DNA of 64,000 nt. It comes from Polynucleobacter aenigmaticus (GTDB lineage Bacteria > Pseudomonadota > Gammaproteobacteria > Burkholderiales > Burkholderiaceae). Numbering within the stretch: the stretch's first letter is position 1; every line of letters starts with the position of its first letter. Below are positions 51,224-62,160 of this stretch, piece by piece. The stretch covers positions 45,582 to 109,581 of the forward strand of contig NZ_NGUO01000013.1 of the NCBI RefSeq assembly GCF_002206635.1. Reading direction: 5' to 3'. Position numbers and translations under genes: made by a program. Under the pieces are notes generated by a model that saw only the letters and a list, made by a program, of their open reading frames with translations, was not told where the DNA came from and searched no databases.

Positions 51224-54200
51224 TTAAGCGGCCTCCACCATAGATACCGCAGAAGAAATATCCACCGCCACAATACGAGAAACACCCTGCTCTTGCATGG
51301 TGACACCAATCAGTTGATGAGCGATTTCCATAGTGATCTTGTTATGCGAGATGAAAACAAACTGCGTCTTATTGGACATTTTGGCAACCATCTGCGCATA
51401 GCGCAAGGTATTTGCATCATCCAATGGCGCATCGACCTCATCGAGCAAACAGAATGGTGCTGGATTGAGGAGAAACAAGGAGAATACCAAGGCAATCGCA
51501 GTCAAGGCCTTTTCACCGCCAGACAATAAGTAGATGGAGCTGTTTTTCTTACCGGGAGGCTGAGCCATAACCTGAACACCAGCATCTAAGATCTCTTCGC
51601 CAGTCATCACCAATTCAGCATGACCACCACCAAAGAGCTCAGGAAAGAGCATGCCGAAATGGGTATTGACTTGATCGAAGGTGCCTTGTAACAGATCGCG
51701 AGTTTCCGCATCAATTTTGGCAATCGCATCCGTCAACGTCTGCATGGCTTCATTCAAATCAGCAGACTGTGAATCCAAAAACTGCTTGCGCTCACGGGAG
51801 CTTGAAAGTTCGCCTAGGGCAGCCATATTGACTGGACCTAAAGACTGAATCTCATTGCCGAGGCGCGTTACTTCAGTTTGCAAAGCGCCTACCTTGAGGT
51901 CTGGGCTAAAGTTTGCACCCAGGGCAGTTAAGTCAGCTTCTGCATCAGACAGCAAAGTTGCAAACTGCTCAAAGTTCAAACGGGCAGCTTGTTCGCGCAA
52001 TTGCAAATCGACAACTTTGTCACGCATTGGCTGAAGACTACGCTCGATCTGCATCCGCACTTCATCAGCTTCACGCAACTGATGCAATAGAGCATCTTGC
52101 TCAGTACGCGCATTGGCTAAGGCTGCTTCGCGGGCACTGCGGGCCAGCAATAGCCCTTGTAATTTATCTTGCGCCTCTTCATCGCTCAGAGTTTCTAGCT
52201 CTTGTTCTGAAGTGGCCTGCTTGTCCTGAATCTCCATGATCTGAACACGAGCAGTGCTTTGATCGCGCTGTAAATCAGAAATACGTTGCTGCAAAGAGCG
52301 AGTTGCAAATGCTGCCTCTTGGGCAGACATTTCAGAAGAGCGCAAAGATTCACGCAGACGATCGCGTTCTTGTGTCGCTAGCTCGAGTTTTTCCTGGGCA
52401 ACGGCTAAATTCTCTTGCAAGCCTTGCTTAGATTCCTCTGACTGAGTGAGCTCTGCTGAAGATTGCTCTTGAGTTTGGGTCAATTGCTCCATTTGCTGAC
52501 GCAATTCACTTAACTCACCCTGAATTTGTTCAGCGCGTTGGCTGTACTTTTCTTCAGCTTGAGTTAACTGCATTCTTTCTACCTCAAAACCGTGCACTTC
52601 TTGCACTGCTTGTTCGGCATAAATACGGGTTTGTTCTGCAGACTGGTGAGCAGCTTGGTAATTAGCAACACATTGATCAAGCTCTCCCTGCAATTCACTC
52701 TGAATTAATTTTTGCGCACGTAATTGCTTCTCGAGACCTTCCATCTCTTGAGCACGCGCCAACATACCTGACTGCTCTGAGTCCGCTGCGTACAACTGAA
52801 CACCAACACGACTGACTAAGTGGCCCTGTTGGGTAACAAAAGCACCGCCTGCGGGTAATTTTTCACGACGATGCAAAGCATCTTCCAGGCTATTGGCAAT
52901 GTAGATGTTGTCCAGCCATTCTTGCAATACAGCGGCTACCCGCGGGGCGCCTGCACTTTGAACGCGAGTTAGCAAAGTAGTGAAGTCTGCCGGCACAGTA
53001 GTGTGCGCAGGAGAAATATCTTCGGTTAATAAAATTGCTAAACGGCTAGGAGGCGCATCATTAGCCAGAGCTAAAGTTTCTTGAACACTCTTGGCTGTAA
53101 CGGCTGCCAAACGCTCGCGTAATACAGACTCCAAAGCAGCTTCCCAACCACTCTCCACTTTGAGCTCTTGCCACAGGCGCTTGCTCTCTTTTAAGCCTTT
53201 GCTCTCAAGCCACGGGCCAATCTTGCCCTGTGCCTGAACGCTAGCTTGCAAGGCAGTTAAAGCAGTCAGCCTTGCTTCGGTTTGTGCCAACTCTTGATTG
53301 GCAGTTTGAACCTGTTGTTGCGCAGTATTACGTGCCTCATCAGCAGCGGGTACACGTTGTTGCGCCTCGCCTGCTTTTTGTCTCGCTTCATCCACTTTGC
53401 GTTGTGCCATAGCGTGGCGATCCATCGCCGTTTGCAAGGCTTCAGGGTCCGGTCTGCGCATGCCAGCGAGCTCAGCCTCAAGGCGAGTATCTCGCCCTTT
53501 GAGCTCTTCTACTTGTGACAAGATTGCTTTGAGGCGTTCGCCTAAACTGGCTAAGCGCTGGTCAATCGTAGCGAGATTCTCACGAGCATCATTGAGTTCG
53601 CGTGCGTGAACTTGGAAAGCCTCTTCGCGAGCTGGCATTTGCTCTTGTAAGCCAGACAAATCCGCTAATAATGTTTGTTCTTTTTCTGCAGCTAAGCTCA
53701 GTTCGTACTCAGCAGTTCGCTGTGCTTGAGCAGCATCTGTCTCTTGTACAGTCCAGCGCTGTAATTGCGCTAATAAATCTTGAGATTGCTGCTGTAGGCG
53801 CTGACGTGCTTCTTGCACGTAACGAATCTGTGACTCTACTTGACTGACATCGGCATTCGTTTGATACAAATCTCCTTGAGCCTGAGAAACCTTATCTTGC
53901 AAAGCGTACTGTTCGGTACGCATGGTTTCGAGCTCGGCTTCAGCATGACGCATTTTTGCAGTCTGCTCTTCTAAGCTCACCTGAGTGTCACGAATGCCAT
54001 TGGCATGGCGCTCTTGCTCTTTACCGGCCTCGGTCTGACGCACAAACCAGAGTAGTTGTTGCTGAGATTTCATCTCAGTAGACAGTTCAGCATGGCGTTC
54101 CGCCACAGTGGCCTGCTTCTCTAAGCGAGTTAACTGTTGATCCAACTCACGCAAAATATCTTCTACGCGAACCAAGTTCTCCTTGGTATCCTCAAGACGT

Positions 54201-54745
54201 GAGGCAGTTTCTTTGCGACGCTCTTTGTACTTAGAAACACCAGCAGCTTCCTCAAGGAACACGCGCAACTCTTCTGGCTTAGATTCTAAGATGCGGTTGA
54301 TAGTGCCCTGCCCAATGATGGCGTAACCTCTTGGACCCATACCCGTACCCAAGAAAATATCTTGAATGTCTTTACGACGTACCACTTGATTGTTGACGTA
54401 GTAACTGGAGTTGCCATCACGCGTGAGAACACGTTTAATACCTAATTCCGTAAAAGCACTCCACTGACCTTGAGCACGTCCCTCTGAATTATCAAAAATG
54501 AGCTCAACGCTGGCACGACCAGAAGGCTTGCGTAGCCCAGAACCGTTAAAAATAACGTCCTGCATGGATTCGCCACGCAATTCACTAGCGCGAGATTCAC
54601 CTAAAACCCAACGTACGGCGTCAATAATGTTCGACTTTCCGCAGCCGTTAGGGCCCACAACGCCGATCAATTGACCTGGCAATTCAAAATGGGTTGGATC
54701 GACGAACGACTTAAAGCCGGAAAGTTTGATGGATTTCAGTTGCAC
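51224..54745 (-). CDS. smc: chromosome segregation protein SMC
   Basis: SMC is the ATP-driven condensin subunit that organises the chromosome. The 1173-residue protein has the N-terminal Walker A (GVVGPNGCGKSNIIDAV), a long coiled coil, a hinge at about residues 520-660 (GPWLESKG to LVSRVG), a second coiled coil and the C-terminal ABC signature LLSGGEKALTAIALVFSLF with Walker B LLDEVDAPLDDAN. The start is GTG at 54745. It is divergent from dapD and leads the smc-zipA-ligA operon. Confidence 0.98.
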   Translation of the reverse strand: MQLKSIKLSGFKSFVDPTHFELPGQLIGVVGPNGCGKSNIIDAVRWVLGESRASELRGESMQDVIFNGSGLRKPSGRASVELIFDNSEGRAQGQWSAFTELGIKRVLTRDGNSSYYVNNQVVRRKDIQDIFLGTGMGPRGYAIIGQGTINRILESKPEELRVFLEEAAGVSKYKERRKETASRLEDTKENLVRVEDILRELDQQLTRLEKQATVAERHAELSTEMKSQQQLLWFVRQTEAGKEQERHANGIRDTQVSLEEQTAKMRHAEAELETMRTEQYALQDKVSQAQGDLYQTNADVSQVESQIRYVQEARQRLQQQSQDLLAQLQRWTVQETDAAQAQRTAEYELSLAAEKEQTLLADLSGLQEQMPAREEAFQVHARELNDARENLATIDQRLASLGERLKAILSQVEELKGRDTRLEAELAGMRRPDPEALQTAMDRHAMAQRKVDEARQKAGEAQQRVPAADEARNTAQQQVQTANQELAQTEARLTALTALQASVQAQGKIGPWLESKGLKESKRLWQELKVESGWEAALESVLRERLAAVTAKSVQETLALANDAPPSRLAILLTEDISPAHTTVPADFTTLLTRVQSAGAPRVAAVLQEWLDNIYIANSLEDALHRREKLPAGGAFVTQQGHLVSRVGVQLYAADSEQSGMLARAQEMEGLEKQLRAQKLIQSELQGELDQCVANYQAAHQSAEQTRIYAEQAVQEVHGFEVERMQLTQAEEKYSQRAEQIQGELSELRQQMEQLTQTQEQSSAELTQSEESKQGLQENLAVAQEKLELATQERDRLRESLRSSEMSAQEAAFATRSLQQRISDLQRDQSTARVQIMEIQDKQATSEQELETLSDEEAQDKLQGLLLARSAREAALANARTEQDALLHQLREADEVRMQIERSLQPMRDKVVDLQLREQAARLNFEQFATLLSDAEADLTALGANFSPDLKVGALQTEVTRLGNEIQSLGPVNMAALGELSSSRERKQFLDSQSADLNEAMQTLTDAIAKIDAETRDLLQGTFDQVNTHFGMLFPELFGGGHAELVMTGEEILDAGVQVMAQPPGKKNSSIYLLSGGEKALTAIALVFSLFLLNPAPFCLLDEVDAPLDDANTLRYAQMVAKMSNKTQFVFISHNKITMEIAHQLIGVTMQEQGVSRIVAVDISSAVSMVEAA

Positions 54746-54855
54746 GGAGTACTTTGCAGGGAAAAAAGGGGTTCAAATAAGGGGTAAAAATTATTACTAA
54801 AGTGTGAAGATGATAGCAAGCTTAGGGCTTCCCGCACGGGTTTTTGCCCCATCGA

Positions 54856-54861
54856 TATAAT
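54856..54861 (+). promoter_or_regulatory. candidate -10 box for dapD
   Basis: A perfect TATAAT lies 57 bp before the dapD ATG in the 173-bp smc/dapD gap. No good -35 hexamer is seen at 16-18 bp spacing. Confidence 0.35.
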
Positions 54862-54918
54862 GATAAAACTACATCCAGGGCCAAAACCCCTTAACAATCT
54901 GATAGTTAACTGAAAAGC

Positions 54919-55746
54919 ATGAGCCAATCACCACAAAGCATCATCGATCAAGCCTGGGAAAACCGCGCAAACCTGTCTCCTGAGGCCGTTTCTGGAGAAA
55001 TTCGTAACGCGGTGAACGCCGTCCTCGAGGGCCTGAATACCGGCAGCATTCGAGTGGCTGAGCGCCGCAGCGTTGGTAAATGGGAAGTTAATCAATGGGT
55101 GAAAAAGGCAGTTTTGCTGTCTTTCCGCCTAGAAGACAACAAACCTATGGGTGCTGGTGGCTATACCCAGTTCTACGACAAAGTGCCGAGCAAGTTTGAA
55201 AACTACACTGCAGAAGACTTCGCCAATGGCGGATTCCGCGTAGTTCCCCCCGCTATTGCTCGTCGCGGCTCATTTATTGGCAAAAATGCCGTTTTAATGC
55301 CCTCATATGTCAATATTGGCGCTTATGTCGGTGAAGGCACCATGGTCGACACTTGGGCAACCGTAGGCTCTTGTGCCCAAATCGGCAAGAACGTTCACCT
55401 TTCTGGTGGCGTAGGTATTGGCGGTGTTTTAGAGCCAATCCAAGCCGGTCCAGTGATTATTGAAGATAACTGCTTTATTGGCGCCCGCTCTGAGGTTGTC
55501 GAAGGCGTAGTGATCGAAGAGAATGCCGTGCTCTCAATGGGTGTTTACATTGGTCAAAGCACCAAGATTTATGACCGCGAGACTGGCGAAGTGCATTATG
55601 GCCGTGTACCAGCGGGCTCTGTAGTGGTACCAGGCTCCCTGCCCTCCGCTTGTGGCAAGTACAGCCTCTATGCTGCAATTATTGTTAAGAAGGTTGATGC
55701 TCAAACTAGAGCAAAGACTGCGATTAACGAACTCTTGCGCGATTAA
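54919..55746 (+). CDS. dapD: tetrahydrodipicolinate N-succinyltransferase
   Basis: DapD makes N-succinyl-2-amino-6-oxopimelate in lysine and diaminopimelate synthesis. At 275 residues it is full length, with an N-terminal helical domain, a left-handed beta helix of hexapeptide repeats ([38 protein letters not shown]) and the family block [11 protein letters not shown]. It is followed 9 bp later by dapE, so the two consecutive steps share an operon. Confidence 0.98.
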   Translation: MSQSPQSIIDQAWENRANLSPEAVSGEIRNAVNAVLEGLNTGSIRVAERRSVGKWEVNQWVKKAVLLSFRLEDNKPMGAGGYTQFYDKVPSKFENYTAEDFANGGFRVVPPAIARRGSFIGKNAVLMPSYVNIGAYVGEGTMVDTWATVGSCAQIGKNVHLSGGVGIGGVLEPIQAGPVIIEDNCFIGARSEVVEGVVIEENAVLSMGVYIGQSTKIYDRETGEVHYGRVPAGSVVVPGSLPSACGKYSLYAAIIVKKVDAQTRAKTAINELLRD

Positions 55747-55755
55747 GTTAAATCT

Positions 55756-56907
55756 ATGAGCGCCACCCTTGAGCTAACTGAAGCCCTCATCGCCTGCCGT
55801 TCGGTAACCCCAGCGGATGGCGGCTGTCAGGAGCTCATTGCAAAACGCCTCCAAGCGATTGGCTTTCATACGGAGAGCGTCGTCAGCGGTCCTGAAAGTT
55901 TTCAGGTCACCAATCTATGGGCGATCAAAAAAGGGGTAGCTGGGGATCAAGGTGAAGTCTTGATGTTTGCTGGTCATACCGATGTGGTGCCAACAGGCCC
56001 CTTGGAAAAATGGACAAGCGACCCATTCGTGCCAACCATTCGTGACGGCATGCTCTATGGTCGTGGTGCTGCGGATATGAAAACCTCTCTTGCAGCCTTT
56101 GTCGTTGCTACCGAAGAATTTGTTGTAACTCATCCCAATCACAAAGGCTCTATTGCCTTTTTGATTACCAGCGATGAAGAAGGTCCAGCAAACGATGGCA
56201 CAGTGATTATGTGCGAGCGCTTGCAAAAACATGCACAACGCTTGGACTACTGCGTGATTGGTGAGCCGACCTCGGTAGACCAATTGGGTGACATGATTAA
56301 GAATGGTCGTCGCGGCTCCCTCTCTGGAAAGCTTCACGTTAAAGGCATTCAAGCACACATTGCCTACCCACATCTTGGCAAAAATCCGATTCATATTTCT
56401 GCGCCAGCGATTCAGTTGCTAGTAGAAACAGAGTGGGACAAAGGCAATCAATATTTTCAGCCTACGAGTTTTCAGATCTCCAATATCCATGCGGGTACTG
56501 GCGCGAATAATGTCATTCCCGGTGAACTCAGCATCGATTTCAACTTCCGCTTCTCCACTGAGAGTAAGCCAGAAGAACTTCGTAGTCGCCTAGAGGGCAT
56601 CCTTAGTGCCGCAGGCCTCGACTTTGAGATTGATTGGGTTCTGGGTGGTAGTCCGTTTATTACTGGCGATGGGGCTTTGGCTGGTGCCCTGCGCAAAGCC
56701 ATCAAAGCAGAAACTAAGATCAACACAGAACTTTCTACTACGGGCGGCACAAGCGATGGTCGCTTTATCGCCAAAATCTGCAAAGAGGTGGTGGAGTTTG
56801 GCCCACTCAATGCTACGAGCCACAAAATTGATGAGTGCGTCATCGTTGATGATGTCGTACCGCTCAAAAATATCTACCGCAAGACTCTCGAGCAGTTAAT
56901 TGCCTAA
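55756..56907 (+). CDS. dapE: succinyl-diaminopimelate desuccinylase
   Basis: DapE removes succinate to give LL-diaminopimelate for peptidoglycan and lysine. The 383-residue M20-family metallopeptidase has [26 protein letters not shown], the catalytic Glu in [11 protein letters not shown] and the late His in [10 protein letters not shown], forming the two-zinc site. A hairpin AGCAGTTA/TAACTGCT spans its stop (56891-56912). Confidence 0.97.
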   Translation: MSATLELTEALIACRSVTPADGGCQELIAKRLQAIGFHTESVVSGPESFQVTNLWAIKKGVAGDQGEVLMFAGHTDVVPTGPLEKWTSDPFVPTIRDGMLYGRGAADMKTSLAAFVVATEEFVVTHPNHKGSIAFLITSDEEGPANDGTVIMCERLQKHAQRLDYCVIGEPTSVDQLGDMIKNGRRGSLSGKLHVKGIQAHIAYPHLGKNPIHISAPAIQLLVETEWDKGNQYFQPTSFQISNIHAGTGANNVIPGELSIDFNFRFSTESKPEELRSRLEGILSAAGLDFEIDWVLGGSPFITGDGALAGALRKAIKAETKINTELSTTGGTSDGRFIAKICKEVVEFGPLNATSHKIDECVIVDDVVPLKNIYRKTLEQLIA

Positions 56908-56946
56908 CTGCTAAAGCTGTCTATTTAATTTATATTTATAAGCCTC

Positions 56947-57843
56947 ATGGACCCTGCTCCTCAGCAATCTTTTACGCTTGATCAATGTATCGAGCAAATC
57001 GCCCAACGACTTGAATCTGCAGACTTGCATTATGGTCATGGTGCTATCGACGCCCAAAGCGAAGCATTGTGGATCGCTAGCAAACAACTCAATCTCAGCC
57101 CAACTGATGCGCTTGATCACTTAGAACAGGTGCTTGATGCCGAGCAAATTACTAAGGCATTTGAGGTTACAGAAACCCGCATCTTTACACGCAAACCCCT
57201 AGCCTACATTTTGGGTGAGGCTTGGTTAATGGGTGTGCCATTTTTCTCGAGCGAGCAAAGCATTGTTCCGCGCTCCTGGATTGCGGAGTTAATTGTGGAT
57301 GGCTCACTGGAGTCTTGGTTACCCGCTGATGGCAAAGCACTAGATCTGTGCACTGGCAATGGCTCTCTAGCTATTTTGCTGGCCATGGCTTGCCCCGATA
57401 TTCATGTGAGCGCTTGCGATATTAGCCTGCCCGCCTTAGCAGTCGCTTCTCGCAATCTTGATCGTCATGGCCTGACTTCCCAGGTTGAGCTTTTTGAGGG
57501 CGATCTCTGGGATGCACTACCGGAACCCCATGATGACAATCGCTTTGATCTCATCATCTGTAACCCCCCTTACGTCAATGCCAATTCTATGAATTCCCTG
57601 CCAGCTGAATATCATGCAGAGCCTGCTCTCGCATTGGCTGGTGGCGATGATGGCATGGATCTCATCCGCAAGATTATTGCTGGCGCCCGCGACTATTTAT
57701 CTGAGCGTGGTGCCATTCTGATTGAGATTGGCAATGAGTATGAGAACTTTAAAAGGGCTTTTCCGCAAATTCCCGCGATTTGGATGGAGGTATCCGCTGG
57801 CGATGAGCAGGTATTACTCATTCAAGCAGAAGACTTACGCTAA
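56947..57843 (+). CDS. prmB: ribosomal protein L3 glutamine methyltransferase
   Basis: PrmB methylates a glutamine side chain of ribosomal protein L3. The 298-residue protein has an N-terminal helical domain with FTRKPLAYILGEAWLMG, the SAM-binding ALDLCTGNGSLAILLA and the catalytic NPPYV motif near residue 205. The GEAWLMG and NPPYV context fits PrmB better than PrmC. It converges with radA after 32 bp. Confidence 0.92.
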   Translation: MDPAPQQSFTLDQCIEQIAQRLESADLHYGHGAIDAQSEALWIASKQLNLSPTDALDHLEQVLDAEQITKAFEVTETRIFTRKPLAYILGEAWLMGVPFFSSEQSIVPRSWIAELIVDGSLESWLPADGKALDLCTGNGSLAILLAMACPDIHVSACDISLPALAVASRNLDRHGLTSQVELFEGDLWDALPEPHDDNRFDLIICNPPYVNANSMNSLPAEYHAEPALALAGGDDGMDLIRKIIAGARDYLSERGAILIEIGNEYENFKRAFPQIPAIWMEVSAGDEQVLLIQAEDLR

Positions 57844-57875
57844 GCAGCTATCTAAAACTTAGATCATCAATTTAC

Positions 57876-59237
57876 TCAGAGTTCTGCTGCTGCCGTAATC
57901 GCTTGATCGATTCGCTCTACCGGTATCACTCTTAATCCAGCAATCTTAGTCTTGGGCATATTCGCCTTAGGAATAATTGCTACAGTAAAGCCCAGCTTGG
58001 CCGCCTCTTTTAAACGCTCTTGGCCGCGCGGGCATGGACGAATTTCTCCAGCCAAACCCACTTCACCAAATACGATTAACTCTTTTGGCAAAGCCTTATT
58101 CCGAATCGAGGATTGAATCGCTAAGAGCACCGCTAAGTCAGCCGCTGGCTCTGAAATCTTCACGCCACCTACGGCATTTAAGAAGACGTCTTGGTCAAAG
58201 CACGCTATGCCTGCATGGCGATGCAATACTGCCAAGAGCATGGCTAGACGTGCCTGCTCCAAGCCAACCGCTAAGCGGCGTGGGTTTGGAATATGCGCGG
58301 TATCTACCAGAGCCTGAATTTCTACTAACAAGGGGCGACTGCCCTCTTGTGTCACCAGCACACAAGCACCTGGCACCATCTCCGCATGCTGCGATAAGAA
58401 AATCGCTGAAGGATTGGCAACGCCACGAAGACCTTTTTCCGTCATGGCAAATACGCCCAACTCATTAACGGCACCGAAACGGTTTTTAATTGAGCGAACT
58501 AGGCGAAATGAGGAATGGGTGTCACCTTCAAAGTACAGCACGGTATCAACGATATGCTCGAGTACGCGAGGACCAGCTAAGTGGCCATCTTTAGTCACGT
58601 GCCCCACCAAGAGTACACAAATACCACTTGATTTAGCGGCTCTTGTTAATTGGGCCGCACACTCTCGTACTTGCGCCACTGAACCAGGCGCAGAACTCAG
58701 CACCTCTGAATACAAAGTCTGAATTGAATCAACCACCAATACCTGTGGCTTCACGGTATCCATGATGGAGAGGAGCTTTTCTAACTGAATCTCTGCCAGC
58801 ACTTCCAATTGAGGCGCGTCTAGCGCAATGCGTTTTGCTCGCAACGCAATCTGAGCAGCGGACTCTTCTCCACTGCTATAGAGGACATTCATACCAGCTG
58901 CACTCATTTCAGCAAGCGCTTGCAGCAATAAGGTGGACTTACCAATACCAGGATCACCGCCTAACAAGACAACACCACCAGGCACCAATCCACCACCCAG
59001 AACACGATCAAACTCTTCTACACCGGTACTGAAACGCGGCAGATCTTCTGCACAAATAGCGGATAGCTTTTGACGTGGCAATGATTGTGCCAAACCTTGA
59101 AAACGGGCATTCGAACTCACCTCAGGCAAGCCCTCTTCTAAGGTATTCCAGGCCTGACAAGAAGGGCACTGTCCTTGCCACTTGGCAGAGGTTCCGCCAC
59201 AGGACTGACAGATATAGATTGTTTTAATCTTGGCCAA
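57876..59237 (-). CDS. radA: DNA repair protein RadA
   Basis: RadA is a RecA-like helicase that extends branch migration in recombinational repair. The 453-residue protein has an N-terminal Cys4 zinc finger (CQSCGGTSAKWQGQCPSC), Walker A LGGDPGIGKSTLLLQ near residue 95, the RadA-specific KNRFGAVNELGVF motif and a C-terminal Lon-like domain. The start is TTG at 59237; no ATG lies close upstream in frame. Confidence 0.98.
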   Translation of the reverse strand: MAKIKTIYICQSCGGTSAKWQGQCPSCQAWNTLEEGLPEVSSNARFQGLAQSLPRQKLSAICAEDLPRFSTGVEEFDRVLGGGLVPGGVVLLGGDPGIGKSTLLLQALAEMSAAGMNVLYSSGEESAAQIALRAKRIALDAPQLEVLAEIQLEKLLSIMDTVKPQVLVVDSIQTLYSEVLSSAPGSVAQVRECAAQLTRAAKSSGICVLLVGHVTKDGHLAGPRVLEHIVDTVLYFEGDTHSSFRLVRSIKNRFGAVNELGVFAMTEKGLRGVANPSAIFLSQHAEMVPGACVLVTQEGSRPLLVEIQALVDTAHIPNPRRLAVGLEQARLAMLLAVLHRHAGIACFDQDVFLNAVGGVKISEPAADLAVLLAIQSSIRNKALPKELIVFGEVGLAGEIRPCPRGQERLKEAAKLGFTVAIIPKANMPKTKIAGLRVIPVERIDQAITAAAEL

Positions 59238-59275
59238 TGTATTACCTAGTAAATTAGTGAAGCAATAAAAATGAA

Positions 59276-59785
59276 TTAATCGAGCTGAGTGCCCGCTTTA
59301 TTTTCTTGGGCACGCTTAGGCGCATCTTTACGACGTTGCTCAACATCTGCCGCGCGAGTAGCGGCGGCTTTTTGCTTCTCATCAAACTCTTTTTGATTGG
59401 CCGTGCGTTCAGCAGCTTTTTCCGCAGAGCCGCGCTCAGCAATCTTTTGGGCATCGCGTTGATCCTTAATGCTGGCACGCAACTTGCGCTGTACTTCATG
59501 CAACTCTACCTCTTGCGCACGTATCGGATCAATCTCTTTACGGTATTGAGCACGAGAGTCTTTCAGGCAACTATTAACCCAATACTTTTGATAACACTCG
59601 GAGTTCGTTTTATCCCAACGGTATTTAGCCCAATCGCGCTGCAACTCCAATTCTTGCTCAATCTTATCGAGTTGCTCTAACTGAGTCTCTTCGGCAGGAG
59701 TAGCGAACACTAAGCTGCTGAAGGAGCAAACCAGCAGAAAAGCACCTAATGAAGCTAGGGAACGTAAAGAAACTGGCCTTCTCAA
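59276..59785 (-). CDS. exported coiled-coil protein, unknown (169 aa)
   Basis: The 169-residue protein has a signal peptide ([19 protein letters not shown] core, cut near ATPAE), two Cys in [11 protein letters not shown] that may form a disulfide, and a long Arg/Lys/Glu/Ala coiled-coil tail. It probably lies in the periplasm. The start is TTG, overlapping the kup stop as TTGA (59782-59785). Function is unknown; coupling to kup may be only positional. Confidence 0.75.
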   Translation of the reverse strand: MRRPVSLRSLASLGAFLLVCSFSSLVFATPAEETQLEQLDKIEQELELQRDWAKYRWDKTNSECYQKYWVNSCLKDSRAQYRKEIDPIRAQEVELHEVQRKLRASIKDQRDAQKIAERGSAEKAAERTANQKEFDEKQKAAATRAADVEQRRKDAPKRAQENKAGTQLD

Positions 59786-61722
59786 ATCTCGACCTTTGCA
59801 CCCAATTCAACCAAACGGTTAGCAGGAATCTTAAAGAAGTCGGATTGACGGCCGGCGTTCTGATACATCCAACAAAACAAACGCTCACGCCATAGAGCCA
59901 TACCAGGAATTGCTGATGGAACAATCGTATCTCGAGATAAGAAGAAGGATGTATTCATCAAATCAAACTTCATGCCAAAGGTCTTCTCAATCAAATCAAT
60001 GATGGAGCCCATATCTGGCGTTTCTTTAAATCCATAGATGGCACGAATTACGTGAATATTCCCACCAAGATCCTTCATGGTGAGGCGCTCAGCATCATTG
60101 ACATAAGGCACGTCCCAAATACTGACCTTGAGGAAGAAAACCCTCTCATGCAGAACATGGTTGTGCTTCAGGTTATGCAAAAAAGAAACTGGCAAGTAAT
60201 CCACATGAGCTGTTAAGAATATAGCGGTGCCTTCAACACGATGAGGTGGATGCTTGAGCAAGGAATCAATAAAACTGCCCAGTTGAATGCCCTCATCCAT
60301 AGCGCGCTTACGTAAAATCTGGCGGCCACGGAACCAAGTAATCAAACAAGTAAAGCACAGCAATCCAAGTGCTAATGGGTACCAACCACCATCTTTGATC
60401 TTAATTAAATTGGCAGTCCAAAAAGCAAAGTCAATAATTAAAAAAGAAATGGTGATGAACGCAACTAATAAAAGATTCATCTTCCATTCGCGGAACATCA
60501 CGACTGCTAATAGGATGGTTGTGATTAACATGGTTGACGTCACTGAAATTCCATAGGCTGCCGCCAAATTCATGGAGCCTTTAAATGAAATGACTGTTGC
60601 CACAACCATAAACAGTAGCGCCCAATTCACAATCGGAATATAGATCTGCCCCTGCTCTGAATCCGAGGTATGCAAGATATTCATGCGAGGCATAAAGCCC
60701 AGCAAAATTGCCTGGCTCACTAACGAGTAAGCCCCAGAGATCACAGCCTGAGAGGCAATGACAGTAGCAGCTGTGGCCAAACCCACTGTTGGCCATAAAG
60801 CCCAATCAGGCACCATTAAATAAAATGGGTTTTTAATGGCTTCTGGATCTGAAAGCACCAAGGCCCCTTGGCCCAAATAGTTAATTAATAAGCTCGGTAG
60901 AACCACAATCAACCACGCATAGCGAACTGGAGACCGACCAAAGTGCCCCATGTCCAAATACAAAGCCTCAACCCCGGTCACTACAAGCACTACTGCCCCC
61001 ATGACAATATAGGCGGTTGTCGGGTGATCAATCACGAAGTTGATGGCATAAGATGGATTAAAAGCTGCAATGATTTGTGGGGCATCCCCAATATTGATTG
61101 CACCCAATAAGGCAAGCACAAGGAACCAAACCAAAGTAATTGGGCCAAATAATTTACCAACGGTTGCAGTGCCGTATTTCTGAATCAGAAACAAGGCCGC
61201 CAAAATCACTAAAGAAATCGGGATAATAAATTTATGCATTGCCGGGGCTGCAATTTCAATACCCTCAACCGCTGATAAGACAGAAATTGCAGGCGTGATA
61301 ACAGATTCACCCAATAACATGCAGGCGCCCAGCATACCCAAAATCATGAAAAAGAAATAACTCTTCGACTTGTTATCAAAGGAGCGCAACGCTAGAGCCA
61401 TCAAAGAAAGAACGCCACCCTCACCTTTATTATCAGCACGCATTACAAACAAAACATATTTAATGGTGACTACCAGGATAAGCGCCCAGATCATCATGGA
61501 AATCACGCCAAAGAGCGCCTCTGGCGAATACGCAATGCCATGATGGGGGTCAAAACACTCTTTTAGAGCATATAAGGGGCTTGTACCGATATCGCCGAAG
61601 ACGACGCCGATGGCAGCAAGCATCATGACGCCCAAACTTTTCTTGTGCTCTCCCTCGGGTCCGTGGACTTCCACAGGGTTTAGAAGTGTGGAGCTTGAAA
61701 ATTCTGGATTACTAATTGACAT
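59782..61722 (-). CDS. kup: Kup potassium transporter
   Basis: Kup is a proton-coupled K+ uptake permease. The 646-residue protein has twelve hydrophobic segments, the opening [20 protein letters not shown] signature, an [13 protein letters not shown] loop and a C-terminal cytoplasmic domain (about 500-646). Length is slightly above the 622 of E. coli. It leads a two-gene unit with the unknown exported protein. Confidence 0.96.
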   Translation of the reverse strand: MSISNPEFSSSTLLNPVEVHGPEGEHKKSLGVMMLAAIGVVFGDIGTSPLYALKECFDPHHGIAYSPEALFGVISMMIWALILVVTIKYVLFVMRADNKGEGGVLSLMALALRSFDNKSKSYFFFMILGMLGACMLLGESVITPAISVLSAVEGIEIAAPAMHKFIIPISLVILAALFLIQKYGTATVGKLFGPITLVWFLVLALLGAINIGDAPQIIAAFNPSYAINFVIDHPTTAYIVMGAVVLVVTGVEALYLDMGHFGRSPVRYAWLIVVLPSLLINYLGQGALVLSDPEAIKNPFYLMVPDWALWPTVGLATAATVIASQAVISGAYSLVSQAILLGFMPRMNILHTSDSEQGQIYIPIVNWALLFMVVATVISFKGSMNLAAAYGISVTSTMLITTILLAVVMFREWKMNLLLVAFITISFLIIDFAFWTANLIKIKDGGWYPLALGLLCFTCLITWFRGRQILRKRAMDEGIQLGSFIDSLLKHPPHRVEGTAIFLTAHVDYLPVSFLHNLKHNHVLHERVFFLKVSIWDVPYVNDAERLTMKDLGGNIHVIRAIYGFKETPDMGSIIDLIEKTFGMKFDLMNTSFFLSRDTIVPSAIPGMALWRERLFCWMYQNAGRQSDFFKIPANRLVELGAKVEI

Positions 61723-61879
61723 CTCAAAACCTTAAGGTGATGTTGCACGGCAATATGTTACTCCTTATACAGGCTGACTCTGCAGTCTTATTTCCGTTAA
61801 AAAACGGCTTTTTTAAGTGGTAAATGCTGGAATTGCTCGACAGGGAGAGCTAAAAAAATGGTAGTATCTAAGACTCAGA

Positions 61880-61956
<77 letters not shown>

Positions 61957-61964
61957 AACAGTAG

Positions 61965-61996
61965 AAGGCTTCTAGGTCAATTGACTCAGAAGCCTT
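61965..61996 (+). terminator. intrinsic terminator after tRNA-fMet
   Basis: AAGGCTTCT at 61965-61973 pairs perfectly with 61988-61996; the loop contains a second GTC/GAC stem. TTTTT follows, and the hairpin starts 8 bases after the tRNA CCA. Confidence 0.88.
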
Positions 61997-62160
61997 TTTG
62001 CTTTTTAGAATTAGCTCGTGACCGATTCATCGCTAAAGTGGGGCATGCCACTCCCCAAATCAGGGAACACATCCATCTTTCGAGGTGCTAGGCTGCACTA
62101 TTCTAGGTATTAAGATCCTTATCTGACCCCTGTAGATTTGAACTTTTGGAGAATGAGTAA
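61997..62160. other. gap between tRNA terminator and Bug-type gene
   Basis: This belongs to a 438-bp kup to 62161 gap that also holds the tRNA and, at 61797-61816, an AT-only inverted repeat (TTAAAAAA, CGGC, TTTTTTAA). The part after the terminator holds no ORF or RNA that I can recognise. A GGAG ribosome site at 62149-62152 precedes the 62161 start. Confidence 0.6.

Noticed and set aside
56891..56912. hairpin over the dapE stop as an intrinsic terminator
   Set aside because: The 8-bp stem is perfect but the bases after it (AAAGCTGTCTATTTAATTT) do not form a U-run, so I left it as part of the dapE entry.
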